A program made the translations under genes and the position numbers. Below the pieces are notes generated by a model, which saw only the letters and a list, made by a program, of their open reading frames with translations, searched no databases and was not told the DNA's origin. A DNA stretch of 64,000 nt from Tomocerus qinae (taxonomy: Eukaryota > Arthropoda > Collembola > Entomobryomorpha > Tomoceridae), in the NCBI GenBank assembly GCA_020055645.1, contig CM034546.1, positions 103,809,812 to 103,873,811 on the forward strand. The letters are read 5' to 3'. Shown here in pieces: positions 12,015 through 24,431 of the stretch (position 1 is the first letter of the stretch; the number at the start of each line of letters is the position of its first letter).

Positions 12015-13400
12015 TATATATTTATGTGCTAATACATTTCCGGTTTCATAAAATTATTTTCATTTTCTGGCAAAACCGGAAACCACTGTGTAACCACAAT
12101 TCGCATAATAATTTTCTATTAATATAGCTAGTTTATGGTTGTATCCATTATGCTTATGATTATGATCCTTCATACAAAATTTTAATCTGCCCCACAAACT
12201 ATTCGGCATATAAAATAATAACAACTGAGAAAAGAAATAATAAAAAGATAAAGATACTAGGTTTGTATATGTATTGACACTAAAACTCGATTTTAGGTTA
12301 AAATGTTATTGAAGCGAAGAATAATATACAGAAAACATAAATGGTAGAATAATGTGAACATAGCTTCATTAGATAATATGCACTATCACTAAACGCTAAG
12401 GTAAATATAAAGTCTAAAAATGGTCGATACGCATTCATGTCATGCATATCGTAATCTTAGTAAATATTCTCACTCTGAGGGTACTAAATATCTAGTTTAA
12501 ATATACATAGTTAACACCCAATATTGAAATAGTTATAGACGAGCCCGTCCATAAACCCTAGCCGTCACAACAATGTGAAAAAATTCACACAAAGGAATCT
12601 AGCTTATTTCGATTGGAGTACAATGATATTGAACCACTAAAAGATAATTTTTTGCTAATAAAAGCAGCGTCATAAGCATCCTGCAGTCCAAAACCTTTTT
12701 CCTTTCATTTTCTTTTTGACGTACAAAATACCTCATTAGAAAGTACAGGTTTAAAATCAAGAGAAAAAGAAAGAGACTGTAACCTAAAAACTGGTTGACA
12801 GAGCACTTCTAATTTCACCAAGCATTTTCATTTTCAGTGAAATATTTCTTATTTAAGGTATAAATGTCTAATATGCACAGTATACAAAATTTACCACCTT
12901 TTGGCCTTATCACAGTGGTAAAAATGCATTTAATGGTAAAAACTACAAATGGTAGTGAATAATTACCAGAGATACACAAAATACATATTAAAATAAGTTT
13001 TCATGCTCTATTTCCTCTAAAATAAGATTTATATTTAAAAGCCCAATTTAAGTATTGAAAAAATGTCATTCAAATGTCATTTATGCGCTAGGTAATGGTA
13101 ACTTAAATGCTGATTTAACTCATGAGTCAATTTGTGACAAAAATCGTCAGATACGACGGCATTTTATGTATAAGCGGCTAATTTTATTAAAACTTCTGTA
13201 CGAAAAATTAAATAAAAGTACTTTTTACAATTTCTTAACAACACTAATTTTTAGGTGGTAGAAATAGCAGTAAATACTATTAAAAACTACTTGCCACTGG
13301 AAATGGTAAATGATATTTTGTACACTGAAAATACATCTTCAGCATAACACCAAAAGTGCACAATTTTTAGCATGGATTTTCTTTCCAGATTTCATAGATG

Positions 13401-13675
13401 GTCGAATTTATTCGAAGATGGTCAAATTTATTTGAATATGGTCGAATTTATTCGACGATGTTCGAATTTATTCGAAGATGGTCAAATTTATTTGAATATG
13501 GTCGAATTTATTCGATGATGGTCGAATTTATTCGACGATGGTCAAATTTATTCCAAGATGGTCGAATTTATTCGAAGATGGTCGAATTTATTCGAAGATG
13601 GTCGAATTTATTCGAAGATGGTCGAATTTATTCGAAGATGGTCGAATTTATTCGAAGAGGTCGAATTTATTCGAA
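13401..13675. repeat. 20-bp minisatellite of hairpin-forming units
   Basis: About 14 head-to-tail 20-bp units of the form GTCGAATTTATTCGAAGATG. Each contains the inverted repeat TCGAAT-TT-ATTCGA. Two units (13421 and 13481) carry TCAAAT-TT-ATTTGA instead, in which both arms changed together and the palindrome is intact. One unit (13541) has a broken arm and the last two are shortened. The open reading frame across it is a by-product of the repeat. Confidence 0.95.
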
Positions 13676-16631
13676 TTTCGGGCATTCTCGATAGTGGCCG
13701 TTGAATTGATATGAATGTCAGCTGTTGGTTGTATCCACTTCCGAGTAATTCGGTAGTGCAATAATAGTATGTCGGGTCTTAACTTTTGTGGCCGCCGGGT
13801 CCAACAGTCACTGACTTAAGAGTGCTTTGGCTCCGGCTTTTGTGAGTGTGTGAGAGAAAGGAATGCGAAGCAAGCGATGCGATGAGTCATCGAGCTACAC
13901 CAGGACAGGACATTGAAAGTCCCAATAGAAGTAGCAATAATAATAATATTAATTTATTTGTGGATTTTTTAGTGAAAAAATAAACACTAAGAAAGCAGAT
14001 GCAAATGTTAATGAACGGGTCCTTTGTGTCTGGTTTTGAGTTATTTCGACAATTTCAACAGCCCATTAATAAGCCGACAAGTCCGCAGTGTGAGTGAGTA
14101 AGCTATGTTTGCCAGAGTTTACTCTTCTGTTGACAAGTTTGGTGTCAAAGAACTCTAAGCATGATATAAGGGGATTTACAATTTAACTATGATGTCAAAT
14201 CAATCAGGTCCAACTGAAATACGCTGATAGCTGGTAGATAATACAGATGTGTATGGAAATCCATGGCTTTATTGCAATGGATATCTTATCATATTGCCCA
14301 GACACGCGAAAAATAAAAAGTACTTGCATGATTGATGCATGATAAAATGCTACACTTTTTAAAATAGCATATATCTCAGTGGATTCCATTCAGCATTTCA
14401 ACCACTATTTTATGTCATTGTGTTTTTTTAAACAAAACCATATTACTTACAAGAATATGTACGTACGAATACATGTAGTATCATTATTATTATGTAGATT
14501 GAAAACTAAACGGATTAAGAACAAAAACATTTTCATTATTTGCATGAAGGAGAAATGCTATACTCTTCTACGAATATCATTGCTTTTCTATAAATAGCGA
14601 ATCACATTTTGCTGTTCAGTGCACATTTCCAATCAACATATACTGCCAAGTCACCTTTTTCCTCGTTTTAAGACAAGTATCAAGTATGGCCTGTAAATAG
14701 TTTATAGGTTATTAAAAATCTTGAACCATGAATGACTAATACTCGTCGTATAATAACATAGTACTTAATACATCATAATGTACTGTATTGCATGCTACAA
14801 TATAATCAGAAAGACCTTTAAGCTGAACTGCGAACTCCGTTTGTCAACCACATATTTATAGACATGAATTTAGATAGTAGGCATACATTTCATAAGTAAT
14901 ACTTGCACAGTACAAGTGCAGAACATTTATTACTAATACTAATGTATTTGCGTTTACATTATATCATTGACTACAGCCAACAGCATAATATAGACATCAT
15001 AAAAGTAGTTCAGTGCTTAGTGGATGCCATTACAATAGGGATAAATTTATCTTATACTCAAAGTAAATATGGCTAAATATGGGTGTTAGAACACATTAGT
15101 ATCCATGTACTTGATTTTGTTATCATAATATGAATAGAGTAGTATATGGTTAACCAAGATTGGAAATAAAGTATGTATTCATACACATGCCTCATGCCAC
15201 TATCTGTATGCTAATTGTTATACACTTCGTCATTTCATCATATTCATATGTAATGGGTAGGGAAATACTTACGTATTTAAATACATATACAAAATATTCG
15301 TTATCATACCTATCTCCCTGTCCTGTGTAGTATGTGAGGGTGGATTGTGATGCCTACTTATAATGTCAGTTTTAGAACATACATCATACATAATATTATA
15401 GCAGGAGAAATTGAATATTAGATAACAATAAGTAGTAGAAGTCTAGTAACTAGTAAGTATTGGTTTGATAATAATATTAAAATTATTTGTTATTAGCTAA
15501 CAGTAATACAGCCTTTGCTAAATCACTAAAACTTTTAATTAACATACAGCAGTTTTCCTTGTTGTATAGTGTATACTTTGCCCGTTTAAAAGTTCTTTCT
15601 CGTGCACAACAACCTATGCGGGTATTGTAATATTATAGAACTAAGTGAAATTTTAATCTGCTTGCCTTCAGCAGATTCAGATTCTTCGGGCTCATTTTGA
15701 GAATATCCGTTTACTGTAGCTCGGAAAGGTAATTAAAAAAATATTATGGAAAGATGTGTTAATTTAAATGTTTTCCTTCTTGAAGTAAATGCGTAATAGC
15801 ATTATGTTAACTTTGTTATTAACACTTTGTACAACGGCTATCTAGCTGTATAGCTTATCTCACTGCCCTCAAACTCGTTATCTGCAGTTTTATGGGCTAT
15901 ACGATACCAGGCTATGCTAATATTTAAAACGTCAAAACAAATAGGTGGTGAGAATGAGGTGTTGAGCTGTTGGGCATAAGATAACCATACAAAAATGATT
16001 GCATGTAATAATTCTCTCATTTCTTTAGAATATTTTGTACTTTATTTGTTCGTTTGAAATGAAATTATCAGGAAAAGTTTGGAAAAATTCTGTTTTATTG
16101 TTGTTCTTATCATTTGTCGGTATTTATTATCAGTTCCATAAGTTGCTCTACTTCTCATATTATTCTCAGCAAACAATTTATTGCCGTGTCATCGTCCACG
16201 TTTTTTATCGAGTACATCAACTGTGTAGTTGCATTGGTACATTGTCTTCTGCGTTTTACTATTGCTGAAGCATAGCATTAAGTTTAGGGGAAAGAACAAA
16301 ATAATCCTATTTTTTACTATCACAAAATTTTCAACCAAAAAAGCGGGTAGGTAATATTGAAATATCAGTTTACTAAGTTGCTTCATTATTGCATGTGGTT
16401 CAAGACTGGGCTCGAGTGAGACTTGAGAAAGCTAAGTTATCAATGCAAAATGTTCAATTTCAAGAGACAAGGAAACTAATGTTTAATGGGATTACTAAGT
16501 GGTTTTCCCAAAGACGAAAGCAATAATATTGTAATAATTTTCCTCTGTAGATTAACTGTTCGAAAATAGCAAACCATACATTCACAACAAAAGCGTTTGG
16601 TGAAAAATAGTTGGCAATCACCAGGATCACG

Positions 16632-19520
16632 ATGGCGGACATCGCTAAAGCCAAGGCAAGTGAACTTTCAGCCTTAGGAATTTCATATGGCCACCGTTTA
16701 CATCCACAAATCGAAAAAATGCAGCACGAATTGCAGATGGTGAATCATCAATTAAATCAAATATCTAAAGCAAGGAAAAGCGCCGAGGAGTCAGAAATAG
16801 AACACAATCTGTTCGAAAAAAGTATAATTCTTAAATTAAAATTAAGGCAATGGAAAGAGGTCGTGGAAGATGGTTACAAAATTTTAGGTATGTTTATAAT
16901 TAGTTGACAATAATTACTTTTAAATTACTTTCTTGATATATTATATAATGCAATATTTGCAATATTAGGGAAAAAAGGTCCAAGTGTTATCGTTTATAAG
17001 TGCATCTTAGCTGGACTTTGTCGATTGGAAAGGGTAAGATATGTCATGCAGTATATAATATAGCTACTAATTAAAATAAAATAATCATGATGACCTGCAT
17101 GACTATATTCTATGACTATGAACTGTACATTTATTATTTGCTTCGTTCTGTTTTCTTAAAGTACAATGATGAAGTAAGTGATTTACTTGATGTTTGGGCT
17201 AAAGCAACTCCCAAGTGCAGACAGATGCAGCAATGTAGAGAAAAGATGAACTACTATTTGAATGCTATTAAATCTGGATTGAACGCAGCAGAACTATTTA
17301 AAAACTTAGAAGAAGCACTCGGGTTAAATGCCGAGTGGGTAATCAACGGGGAACAAAAAGGGAAAATTGAAAATGGAGAGACACCTTTGAATAGTTTGAT
17401 TAAAACTGAGAGCCATCATTGGAAGTAAGCATTTTATTTTCTTTATGTTCCTGTTTCTATATCTTACACATTATGCTTGATAACTGCGGATTATAACAGA
17501 TATCGGCCACCACCAACAAACGACGCTCCATTTTATCTCTGCCCGAGAGGAGTTAATTCTTGTATGTACAGAGATGAGTGCATTGCTGCTCACTCAAAGG
17601 AGGAGTTAGAGGAATGGATGCATAGAAAAACAGGCAACAATCACCATAAAAATATTGAAGAAAAACAGATAATTCAAACCACTATTAAGAATGAGAAATT
17701 ACCAATGCCAGAGTTATCATCGGCGGTTAACCTTATTAAGGAACTCCCGTCGTTTGCATTCCATTACTTAGTAGAAATAAATAAACGAATTACAGAAGCA
17801 AAGGATATACGGACTCTTTTCGCCGAAAATTTGCCTAACGTTAAGTTTTTGTACGTCTTTCACTTTCACCTCGGCATGCCTGTAACGAATGTGTCTGAGA
17901 AAATTTCATGTCAAATGATTTTACCTCTCGATGATATTGACAATTGCCAAAATTGTAAAAAAAGCGAAAAAATGCAATTATTAACTTTTTCAGATGCAAA
18001 ACTCCATTGAATATTGTAAAGATGATTCCAGTCGCCAATTTGGGAACTTCTACTGTAGAGACTACATGGACGTTTGTTCTAAGCACTAAGGCTCCAATGA
18101 GAAATGTGTGCTTATTAGAAGATTGTCATAGGGAATGCTTCCGAATAACTACTGGAAAATTTATCAGTTCTTCAAAAACAAGCATAAATCTTATCGACTT
18201 ACATGACATGAACGCTTTGCAGAATTCTAAGAATGTAAGGGTTTACTAAACTTTTGTATCAATGCCATTGTCCTATATTGACTAATTTGCAATTTTATTA
18301 CTTTGGATGTTAATTTACATAGTGGCACTTTTCAATTTCAGGGGGTTCAAGTACTGAATACGTTTATTCCGCTACCGATTCTCTATCAAATGGCTGGAAA
18401 CTGGCCGGATTGGTTTTTCTACAAAATAGAAGTAACTTTTCGACAACCTCCGCTAAAGTATGGGACATTTGTTCAGTCGGTCATGTTTGACATGAAGTAC
18501 GACCCCAAATTAATAAAACATTTAACTGTACAAGTTGTTCCTGAAGGAATGAAAGAAATAAATAACCCCACAAATTCTCAAGACATTCTTAAGAAAGAAT
18601 ACAATGCATATAATATGGAGAAAGATTATAACTTGGACGCGCCAGGACAATTCAAAGCGGTTTATGAAAGCAACGTGAAAGAAAGTCGAAATTTTGAAGA
18701 AATCGGAGGTGGCAAAGAACCTAATGAATATAATTCGAAATATGAACACAGTTTACAGATACCTAGTACGTCTAAAATTAACAGCGTATCAAATGACTTT
18801 GCGTTCAATGGAATAGTAGCAAATGGTTATGTTTCAAAAATATATTCCTATAAAAACGAGCAAGGACAATTTGGAGAAATTGGACAGATAAAAAATACAA
18901 TTAAAACCTCTTGGCCCAGCTACAATTTACAAAATGGAAATTCTCTACAGAAGGATTATTTGCACAACGCTTCCAAAGAGTTGAATCCTGTGCAATTTGT
19001 ATCTATCTCCAAATCTGGAAATCAACATCCTGAAATAGAAAAGGCAACAAGTGATGATTCCATGCCGTCGTTGTTTGAGCAAGATGTTAAATTTGCAGTC
19101 AATCAGGGGTATAATAGCTTAAAGGGGAGCACTGCATCTTTAAGAAGCGACTCCCCTACTTCGACTTGTACCATTTCCAGCAGTTCTTCTGGAGAATCCA
19201 ATTTAAAAACGTCTAGTTGCACAAATGATTTTTCGCGTATGGATATAAACAAATCAAAAAAAGATTCGGAATGGTTAAAAGTCCAAAAGTCGAATAAAAA
19301 AACCAAATATGTTCCGGAGGATCAAGTGTTTCCAGAAGAAGATACACAGCCTCCTGGGCTATCTACAGAAACCAAAATTGGATTTTTGCAAGAAATGGGG
19401 TTCGATAGAAGAAGCGCCATTAAAGCGTTACAATTTTGCGACAAGGATTTAGAACGGTCAGTTGAGTGGTTGATTTCTGGAGAAGAAAAACGGCGTGGCC
19501 ACAATAAACAAAGTAAATAA
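16632..19520 (+). CDS. HELZ-related protein: TPR-like, CCCH finger, C-terminal UBA, no helicase
   Basis: Six exons join in frame: 16632-16887, 16969-17033, 17162-17424, 17500-17850, 17994-18234 and 18342-19520, giving about 784 residues. The helical N-terminus (VVEDGYKILGKKGPSV, CILAGLCRLERY) is TPR-like. Residues 196-235 (YRPPPTND, then C-X6-C-X5-C-X3-H, then SKEELEEW) match the CCCH finger of HELZ, whose motif is also followed by SxEELxEW. The next segment, including TTWTFVL and DWFFYKIEVTF, matches the beta-rich region after the HELZ finger. Instead of the SF1 helicase there is a Ser/Asn-rich linker and a UBA domain at about 735-772 (LQEMGFDRRSAIKAL, SVEWLIS). HELZ binds RNA-decay factors. 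RNA binding plus ubiquitin binding is inferred here. AATAAATAAA overlaps the stop region. Confidence 0.72.
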
Positions 19521-20300
19521 ATAAATATCCTCGAGAAGCAATAATAATAGCCAGGCTAAAAGAGAGTTAATGTGTTGGTTATGTAAAGTGTAAAATCTTA
19601 TCTTTAAATAATTTCGTTGATTAATTTAATTTAAAAATTAATGTTTTACCTCACTTCACTTTATCATGTCTAAAAATACAAGTTGTATGGCGCAAGCTAA
19701 TTCAAAATTTTTTAAAATGGAAATTAATTGTAGCACTATATATTGTAAAAGATCAGAATTGATTGTAAAACTATTGAAAAAACGATTTAGATTTTCGATA
19801 ATTAATTCTGATATCTAATTTGATTTGTTAATTAATTTGAATTTTCCTAAGAATATAAGATGTGAATTAAATAAAAAATTAACATTCTTTACAATCTCGT
19901 GGAAGTTTTAGATTCCATATTGTTCCATTGCTTGGTCGCTTGTAAAAAGGCTATTGTAATATTATGATTAAGACTATTACCATGATTCTAGTCTATTTAT
20001 AATTTATAAGTCCCAGACTACACTAATTTATTATTATTATTCAAGTAGAACGAATTCCCTTTGCCATCAACCACAACAAAAACATTCAATCCAGCATGAA
20101 TCATGAATAATCATGAAATTCTAAACTTAGTTGTCAAAGTTGTCAGTTTTAAACCAAAATTATTTTTCCTATGCTTACATTTTATTAAGAATTGCATATG
20201 CAATCCATCGTCGTAATTACATTCTTATTAAAGTGAAAACATGTAAAAGGAAGTAAACATGACATAAAGTACCCAGTATTTAGCATATAAATAATACTTT
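19521..20300. other. Convergent 3' intergenic region
   Basis: Lies between the 3' ends of the HELZ-related gene (+) and the pICln gene (-). It is very AT-rich and holds several AATAAA/TTTATT candidates. No coding exon was seen. Confidence 0.45.
20181..20186 (-). terminator. Polyadenylation signal for pICln
   Basis: TTTATT on the plus strand reads AATAAA on the minus strand, about 115 bp past the pICln stop codon. Confidence 0.45.
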
Positions 20301-22824
20301 TTAGTCAGCATCGGCAAATTGTTCGGGATCAATTGGAGAATGACCATTTTCATCATCAGCTCCATTTCCGTTGTTTTGGTTTGAATCTCCACCTCCTCCA
20401 TAGTGTAGTTGCATTCTTTCGAATTGTCTGATCCTCACTTCATCTTCTGAGCCGATATCTTCGTCATCTTCTCTTAGACCGTGAGCAATACCATCACCAT
20501 CGCCCTCGTGCCCTTCGAAAAGGTCATCTTCGTCTTCCTCTAATTAAAGTAATTCAAAATTAAAATTATTGTTAGCCCCAAGGGAACCCAAAAATACACT
20601 TTTATCAATACCTGACATATCTGAAGCAGGATCGGGGTGCAGTAAGGTACATTGCTGAACAGATTGGTACAGCGCATTTAACCCATCACTGTCATCAGGA
20701 ACAAATCTAACTTCTGTAATATCATCTTCACAATCCTGCTCCACACTTTCTTCAACCACTTCTTCTAAAGTGTCAATTATAAAATATACTATTATTAGTA
20801 TTTTAATTATCTTTCAACCTTGAACCACAAATTACTTACTGTTGACAACCTTATTTCTATGTACGTATTGCCATTAATATTCAATATTCACTTTTAAAGA
20901 ATGCTGACCTTCATTACCCGTAGACAGAATTCCATTGATCATTACATACAGGCAATCCGATGAATGAACATTTGGGTCTCTTGAAATTGCATGCAAAGTT
21001 ATTTTTTGGTAGGGTATAGTAAATCCTTCTCCTGATGACGCATTAATCCATGAAATTATTCTATAATGACAAAAAGAAAGTATACGATATAAGTTTTACA
21101 GATGTACATTATTTAACCTCCCAGTATAAATACGTATTTATATTTATATTGGGAGTCTATCTAGACAATATCTATTATATACCCGTTAGATCCAAAAAGC
21201 CGCTGGCATAATACAATATACTTTCACTTTACTACCGCTAACTCTAGTAAAACTTTCACTCACCTTTCACTAGAAGGTAATCAACCTGAATGGAATAGTG
21301 CGGTGAAAGTTGGGAAAAGTTTGATGTGGAGTTAACACAGTAAAAGTAACTATATACCTTTGAAATTTTACTGCACTTAGTTACAAAAACCGTTCAAGCC
21401 AACAATTGTCCCTAGCTTTAATTAAAGTCTATAAATGTAAGGAATATAAGTTAAGAAATAACTGAAGTTATTCAAGAATTTTCTTGGTAAGTAGAGGAAG
21501 TACCTTTCCTCCTAAATTGATTTTTACTTTTAAAGTAAACTTCGATAAGCTTTGATTGTTATATTTAAACCTTAAACTTTTAATATTTTAAAAACTTTCT
21601 TCGACAGAACCCTAACTAGCTCCTAAAATAGTAGTTAACGTATTGAAAGCTTTTTTGTTGTTATTCGTTTTCTTTTGAACTACATTCGATTGAAATAAAA
21701 ATATAATAAATATACATAATACATGTACGAACGAGGATATTCTAGTAGTACACCTAACTGACTAACTGCGCCGAAAATAAGGCCAAATTAAATTGATTTT
21801 AATGAGTTTTACCTGTACTGCTGAAACTTTACTTTCTATTAAATTAAAGTGAGAGCTTGAAGAAAGAGATGTGAAAATTTAAATAATTTACAGTATACGC
21901 AGTTTGGTTTCTTATAAGTACGTCCGATGATAAAAGAATCAGAAAAAAAGCAGTCATAAAAACCTTTGGGATAAATACTAAATAAAACCCCAAGCATGCT
22001 TATGACTTATTACCGTATTTATCGATATAATTCCCCTGTTCAAGATAGTTCCCCTACGGGGGAACTATATCGATTTTTCCCCGTAAATGTCAGCATTCGA
22101 AACTATAATTCCCCTATTCGAATTAATTCCCCGGTCAAAATTTAGGGCATTTGGTACGTGTGCACTTACTATAAGTACATGTGTACTAAAAGAGAAAGGA
22201 AGCAAGAACATTGGTATTGAAAGGTATAGAATAGTTGCAGTCCACAGTAATCTGAAATGGCAGAAGGAGGAGAACGATTATATTTGACTCCAAGAAGACC
22301 CAGTGCATTCATATCTCGAAAAACTTTTAAATTGAAAGCTATCAAATTAAGTGAGGAAACTTCCATTAACAGCGCCAGTAAACAGTTACAAGTTGACCGA
22401 AAAAGCATAAGAGAATGGAAACGGAAAAAATTGGATTATGAAAAATTGGCCGACGAAGGTAACAACCAACAGTTAATTACAGTTGAAACTGCGCTATGGT
22501 TGGATTGTGCCAGTGACACGACAGTAGAGGTCAAAGGTTCACAGGAAGTTTCCATTCTGACAACCGGACACGATAGGTTCATTCTTTCATAAACCACAAA
22601 ATTAGACTTTAAGAATCTTGTGTTCAAAATAAAGAAATATTTGGGTGTTTTGTGCACCATGACTTAGGCAAAAATATTTAGGAAATAAAATAACTTATGA
22701 CTTACTCTTCAGTGATATATAATGTTCCTTTTCCAGAGCTTTTATCATCAATTATAGCTTCAACACCACTTTGCTCGTAACGTACACCTTCGGTGGGAAC
22801 AGGGAATTGTCGCAGATACACCAT
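20301..22824 (-). CDS. icln: pICln, methylosome subunit and Sm-protein chaperone
   Basis: Four exons on the minus strand, in coding order 22824-22706, 21060-20909, 20764-20612 and 20539-20301, give 220 residues (human 237). The PH-like fold of the family is recognisable: MVYLRQFPVP start, GTLYITEE, SWINASSGEGF, ITLHAISRD, LYVMINGIL. After an acidic insert comes ITEVRFVPDD with LLHPDP, then an acidic C-terminus with RIRQFERMQLHYGG and a final EQFADAD. The order and spacing match CLNS1A. The family delivers Sm proteins to the PRMT5-WDR77 complex in the cytosol during snRNP assembly. All donors and acceptors are consensus and the phases fit. Intron 1 (1.6 kb) holds a pogo-like transposon fragment, and a second copy lies just upstream of the start. 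Confidence 0.93.
21118..21155. repeat. 38-bp AT-rich hairpin
   Basis: CTCCCAGTATAAATA and TATTTATATTGGGAG form a 15-bp stem with one mismatch inside intron 1 of the pICln gene. It is probably incidental or a transposon remnant. Confidence 0.6.
22013..22690 (+). mobile_element. pogo/Tigger-like transposon, 5' part (copy A)
   Basis: Follows a TA dinucleotide and begins CCGTATTTATCGATATAATTCCCC, close to the terminal repeat of copy B. A reading frame at 22257-22592 encodes an N-terminal helix-turn-helix (FKLKAIKLSEET, SASKQL, RKSIREWKRKK) typical of CENP-B/pogo DNA-binding domains. It is then fused to a piece of the DDE region (TVEVKGSQEVSILTTGHDRF), so the middle is missing and the first catalytic Asp is not where expected. 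No 3' terminal repeat was found. The right limit is approximate, ending by the pICln exon 1 donor. Confidence 0.8.
22257..22592 (+). pseudogene. Truncated pogo-type transposase
   Basis: 111 codons joining the HTH domain to an early DDE-domain segment. It lacks most of the catalytic core and cannot be an active transposase. It shares its first 18 or so codons with the fragment in copy B. Confidence 0.75.
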
Positions 22825-24431
22825 TTTCGTAGTTTACAGTATTTCTGAAATACGACAAAAAATACAAACATTAATATAATATTAAGGACTAGTGCATGTG
22901 CGAAAGTTAAATAATCAAGAATAATAATTATTATATTTGTCTTTTCACGAAACTATATATACCGTAATAATCGATATAATTCCCCGCATCGAAATAGTTC
23001 CCCGGTAGGGGAACTATATCGATTTTTCCCCGTAAATGTCAGCCTTTGAAACTATAATTCCCCGTTTCGAAATAATTCCCCGGTCAAAATTTATTAGAGC
23101 ATTTGGTACGTGTGTACTAAAACACATGTATTTACAGTTAAGTACAGGTGTACTTACAGTAAGTACATGTGTACGAAAAGAGAAAGGAAGCAAGAACATT
23201 GGTACTGAAAGGTAGAATAGTTGCAGTCCACAGTAAATCTGAAATGGCAGAAGGAGGAGAACAACGATTATATTTGACTCCAAGAAGACCCAGTGCATAT
23301 GTTATTGGAAGAAATACATTCAGAAAAAAATTGCTGGTGTGGGACAGTTGGGGGACGTGGATGGAAGTGAGGATCATTTGATCACCGCCTTTAAACCAGG
23401 CAAAGATTGCAGTGATGGACTGGAAAGGTTTAAGCAGTGCAATCAATTTTCACAAATGGAACAGCCATTGATTAACGAGGATGACATTTTGTTGCCCTCG
23501 GATGATGATGATATGGATGTACATCTCACGGGACCTATAGACGTATTACTCTCATCTGACGAAGAAAATTAATTACATTTTAATAAAACTTTAATTTTTT
23601 TTTAAAATAATGCATTGATAATCTAATAAATCTTGACTTTGAAACTATAATTCCCCGTTTCGAAATAATTCCCCGGTAGGGGAACTATATCGATTTTTCT
23701 TGCACAAAAGATGGCCATGAAACTATAATTCCCCCGAGGTATTAATTCGATTATTACGGTACTTTATATATACTATAATAATTTTGCATTGCTGCATGTC
23801 TAATATTGAATATAGCTAGCCAGCCAAAAAACCCAAATCCCTTTTAAGTTCACCTTTAATGAGTTTACGATTCTGCAAGTTCTGCTAAGTTCTTCTCTTA
23901 AGTATACTAACTACTGAGTGGTGTAACTAGGTTTTTGAATTTTGAAACTGGAACCAGTGACCAACACTTAATCAGAAGAATTTTAATATATTGGAAATCG
24001 AAATGGAAATAGAATAAATCAATCACAAGTTACAAACCTCGTTTTTCTTTCCCGCTGGAATTCTCAACCCGCTTTCTCACAACTTGAATTTGACTGAACT
24101 GATAGAGATCGTAATCGGTGTGATTCGTGTGATGGTGTGAAACTGCTAAAAAAACTACCAAGACCAAGTATGTAAGAAAACAGTAGCTTAAATTGAAAAT
24201 TGCAAAATTTTTATGAATTTCCCGATTACACAACTAGAAAAATTTGCGTTTTTTCAAATTTACAATATGCTTTAACAATAATTCCCTGAATTGCTTTGTT
24301 TTTACAGTTTCTATTTTCGCTTATTTTTATAATGCTTGCATAATTACACGTACGCACATGTACATCAATCATCGAAAAATCTAATAATAATAAACATGTC
24401 ATTGTATGTATGTGCTTTATTTCCCTACAGA
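22825..24431. other. Divergent promoter region, pICln and CEP19
   Basis: The pICln start (-) and the first coding CEP19 exon (+) point away from each other. Transposon copy B occupies 22972-23759. The CEP19 coding exon follows a splice acceptor (CCCTACAG at 24423-24430), so a non-coding first exon should lie between 23760 and 24420. It was not identified. Confidence 0.5.
22972..23759 (+). mobile_element. pogo/Tigger-like non-autonomous transposon (copy B)
   Basis: A complete 788-bp element with 13-bp inverted ends CCGTAATAATCGA, flanked by TA on both sides as in the Tc1/mariner/pogo class. Several AATTCCCCG-type repeats cluster near both ends and may be transposase binding sites. The coding remnant keeps the transposase N-terminus (MAEGGE..RLYLTPRRPSA) and its C-terminus in another frame (DVDGSEDHLITAF, acidic tail DDDDMDVHL), with the core deleted. 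This is an internal-deletion derivative. Confidence 0.85.

Larger units (their letters stand above)
11665..16631. other. Long intergenic region
   Basis: No supported coding exon lies here. The stretch is AT-rich apart from 13690-14090, which is distinctly richer in GC and ends in a donor-like CGCAGTGTGAGTGAG. That part could be a non-coding first exon or promoter of a gene to the right, but no partner exon was identified. The palindromic minisatellite at 13401-13675 directly precedes it. Confidence 0.4.

Noticed and set aside
13401-13675. CRISPR-like array
   Set aside because: Units are directly abutting with no unique spacers, and the window is eukaryotic; it is a minisatellite.
13398-13694. 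98-codon open frame over the minisatellite
   Set aside because: It exists only because three 20-bp units make a 60-bp frame-preserving period; no start context or splice signals.
17851-17993. Reading through from the exon at 17500 to the stop at 18010
   Set aside because: The GTACGT donor at 17851 and the TTTTTCAG acceptor at 17986-17993 restore the conserved HELZ-like frame; the read-through segment has no family match.
24030-24233. Minus-strand frame with a hydrophobic start and His-rich segment
   Set aside because: No splice partner or family match; lies in the expected 5' region of CEP19.
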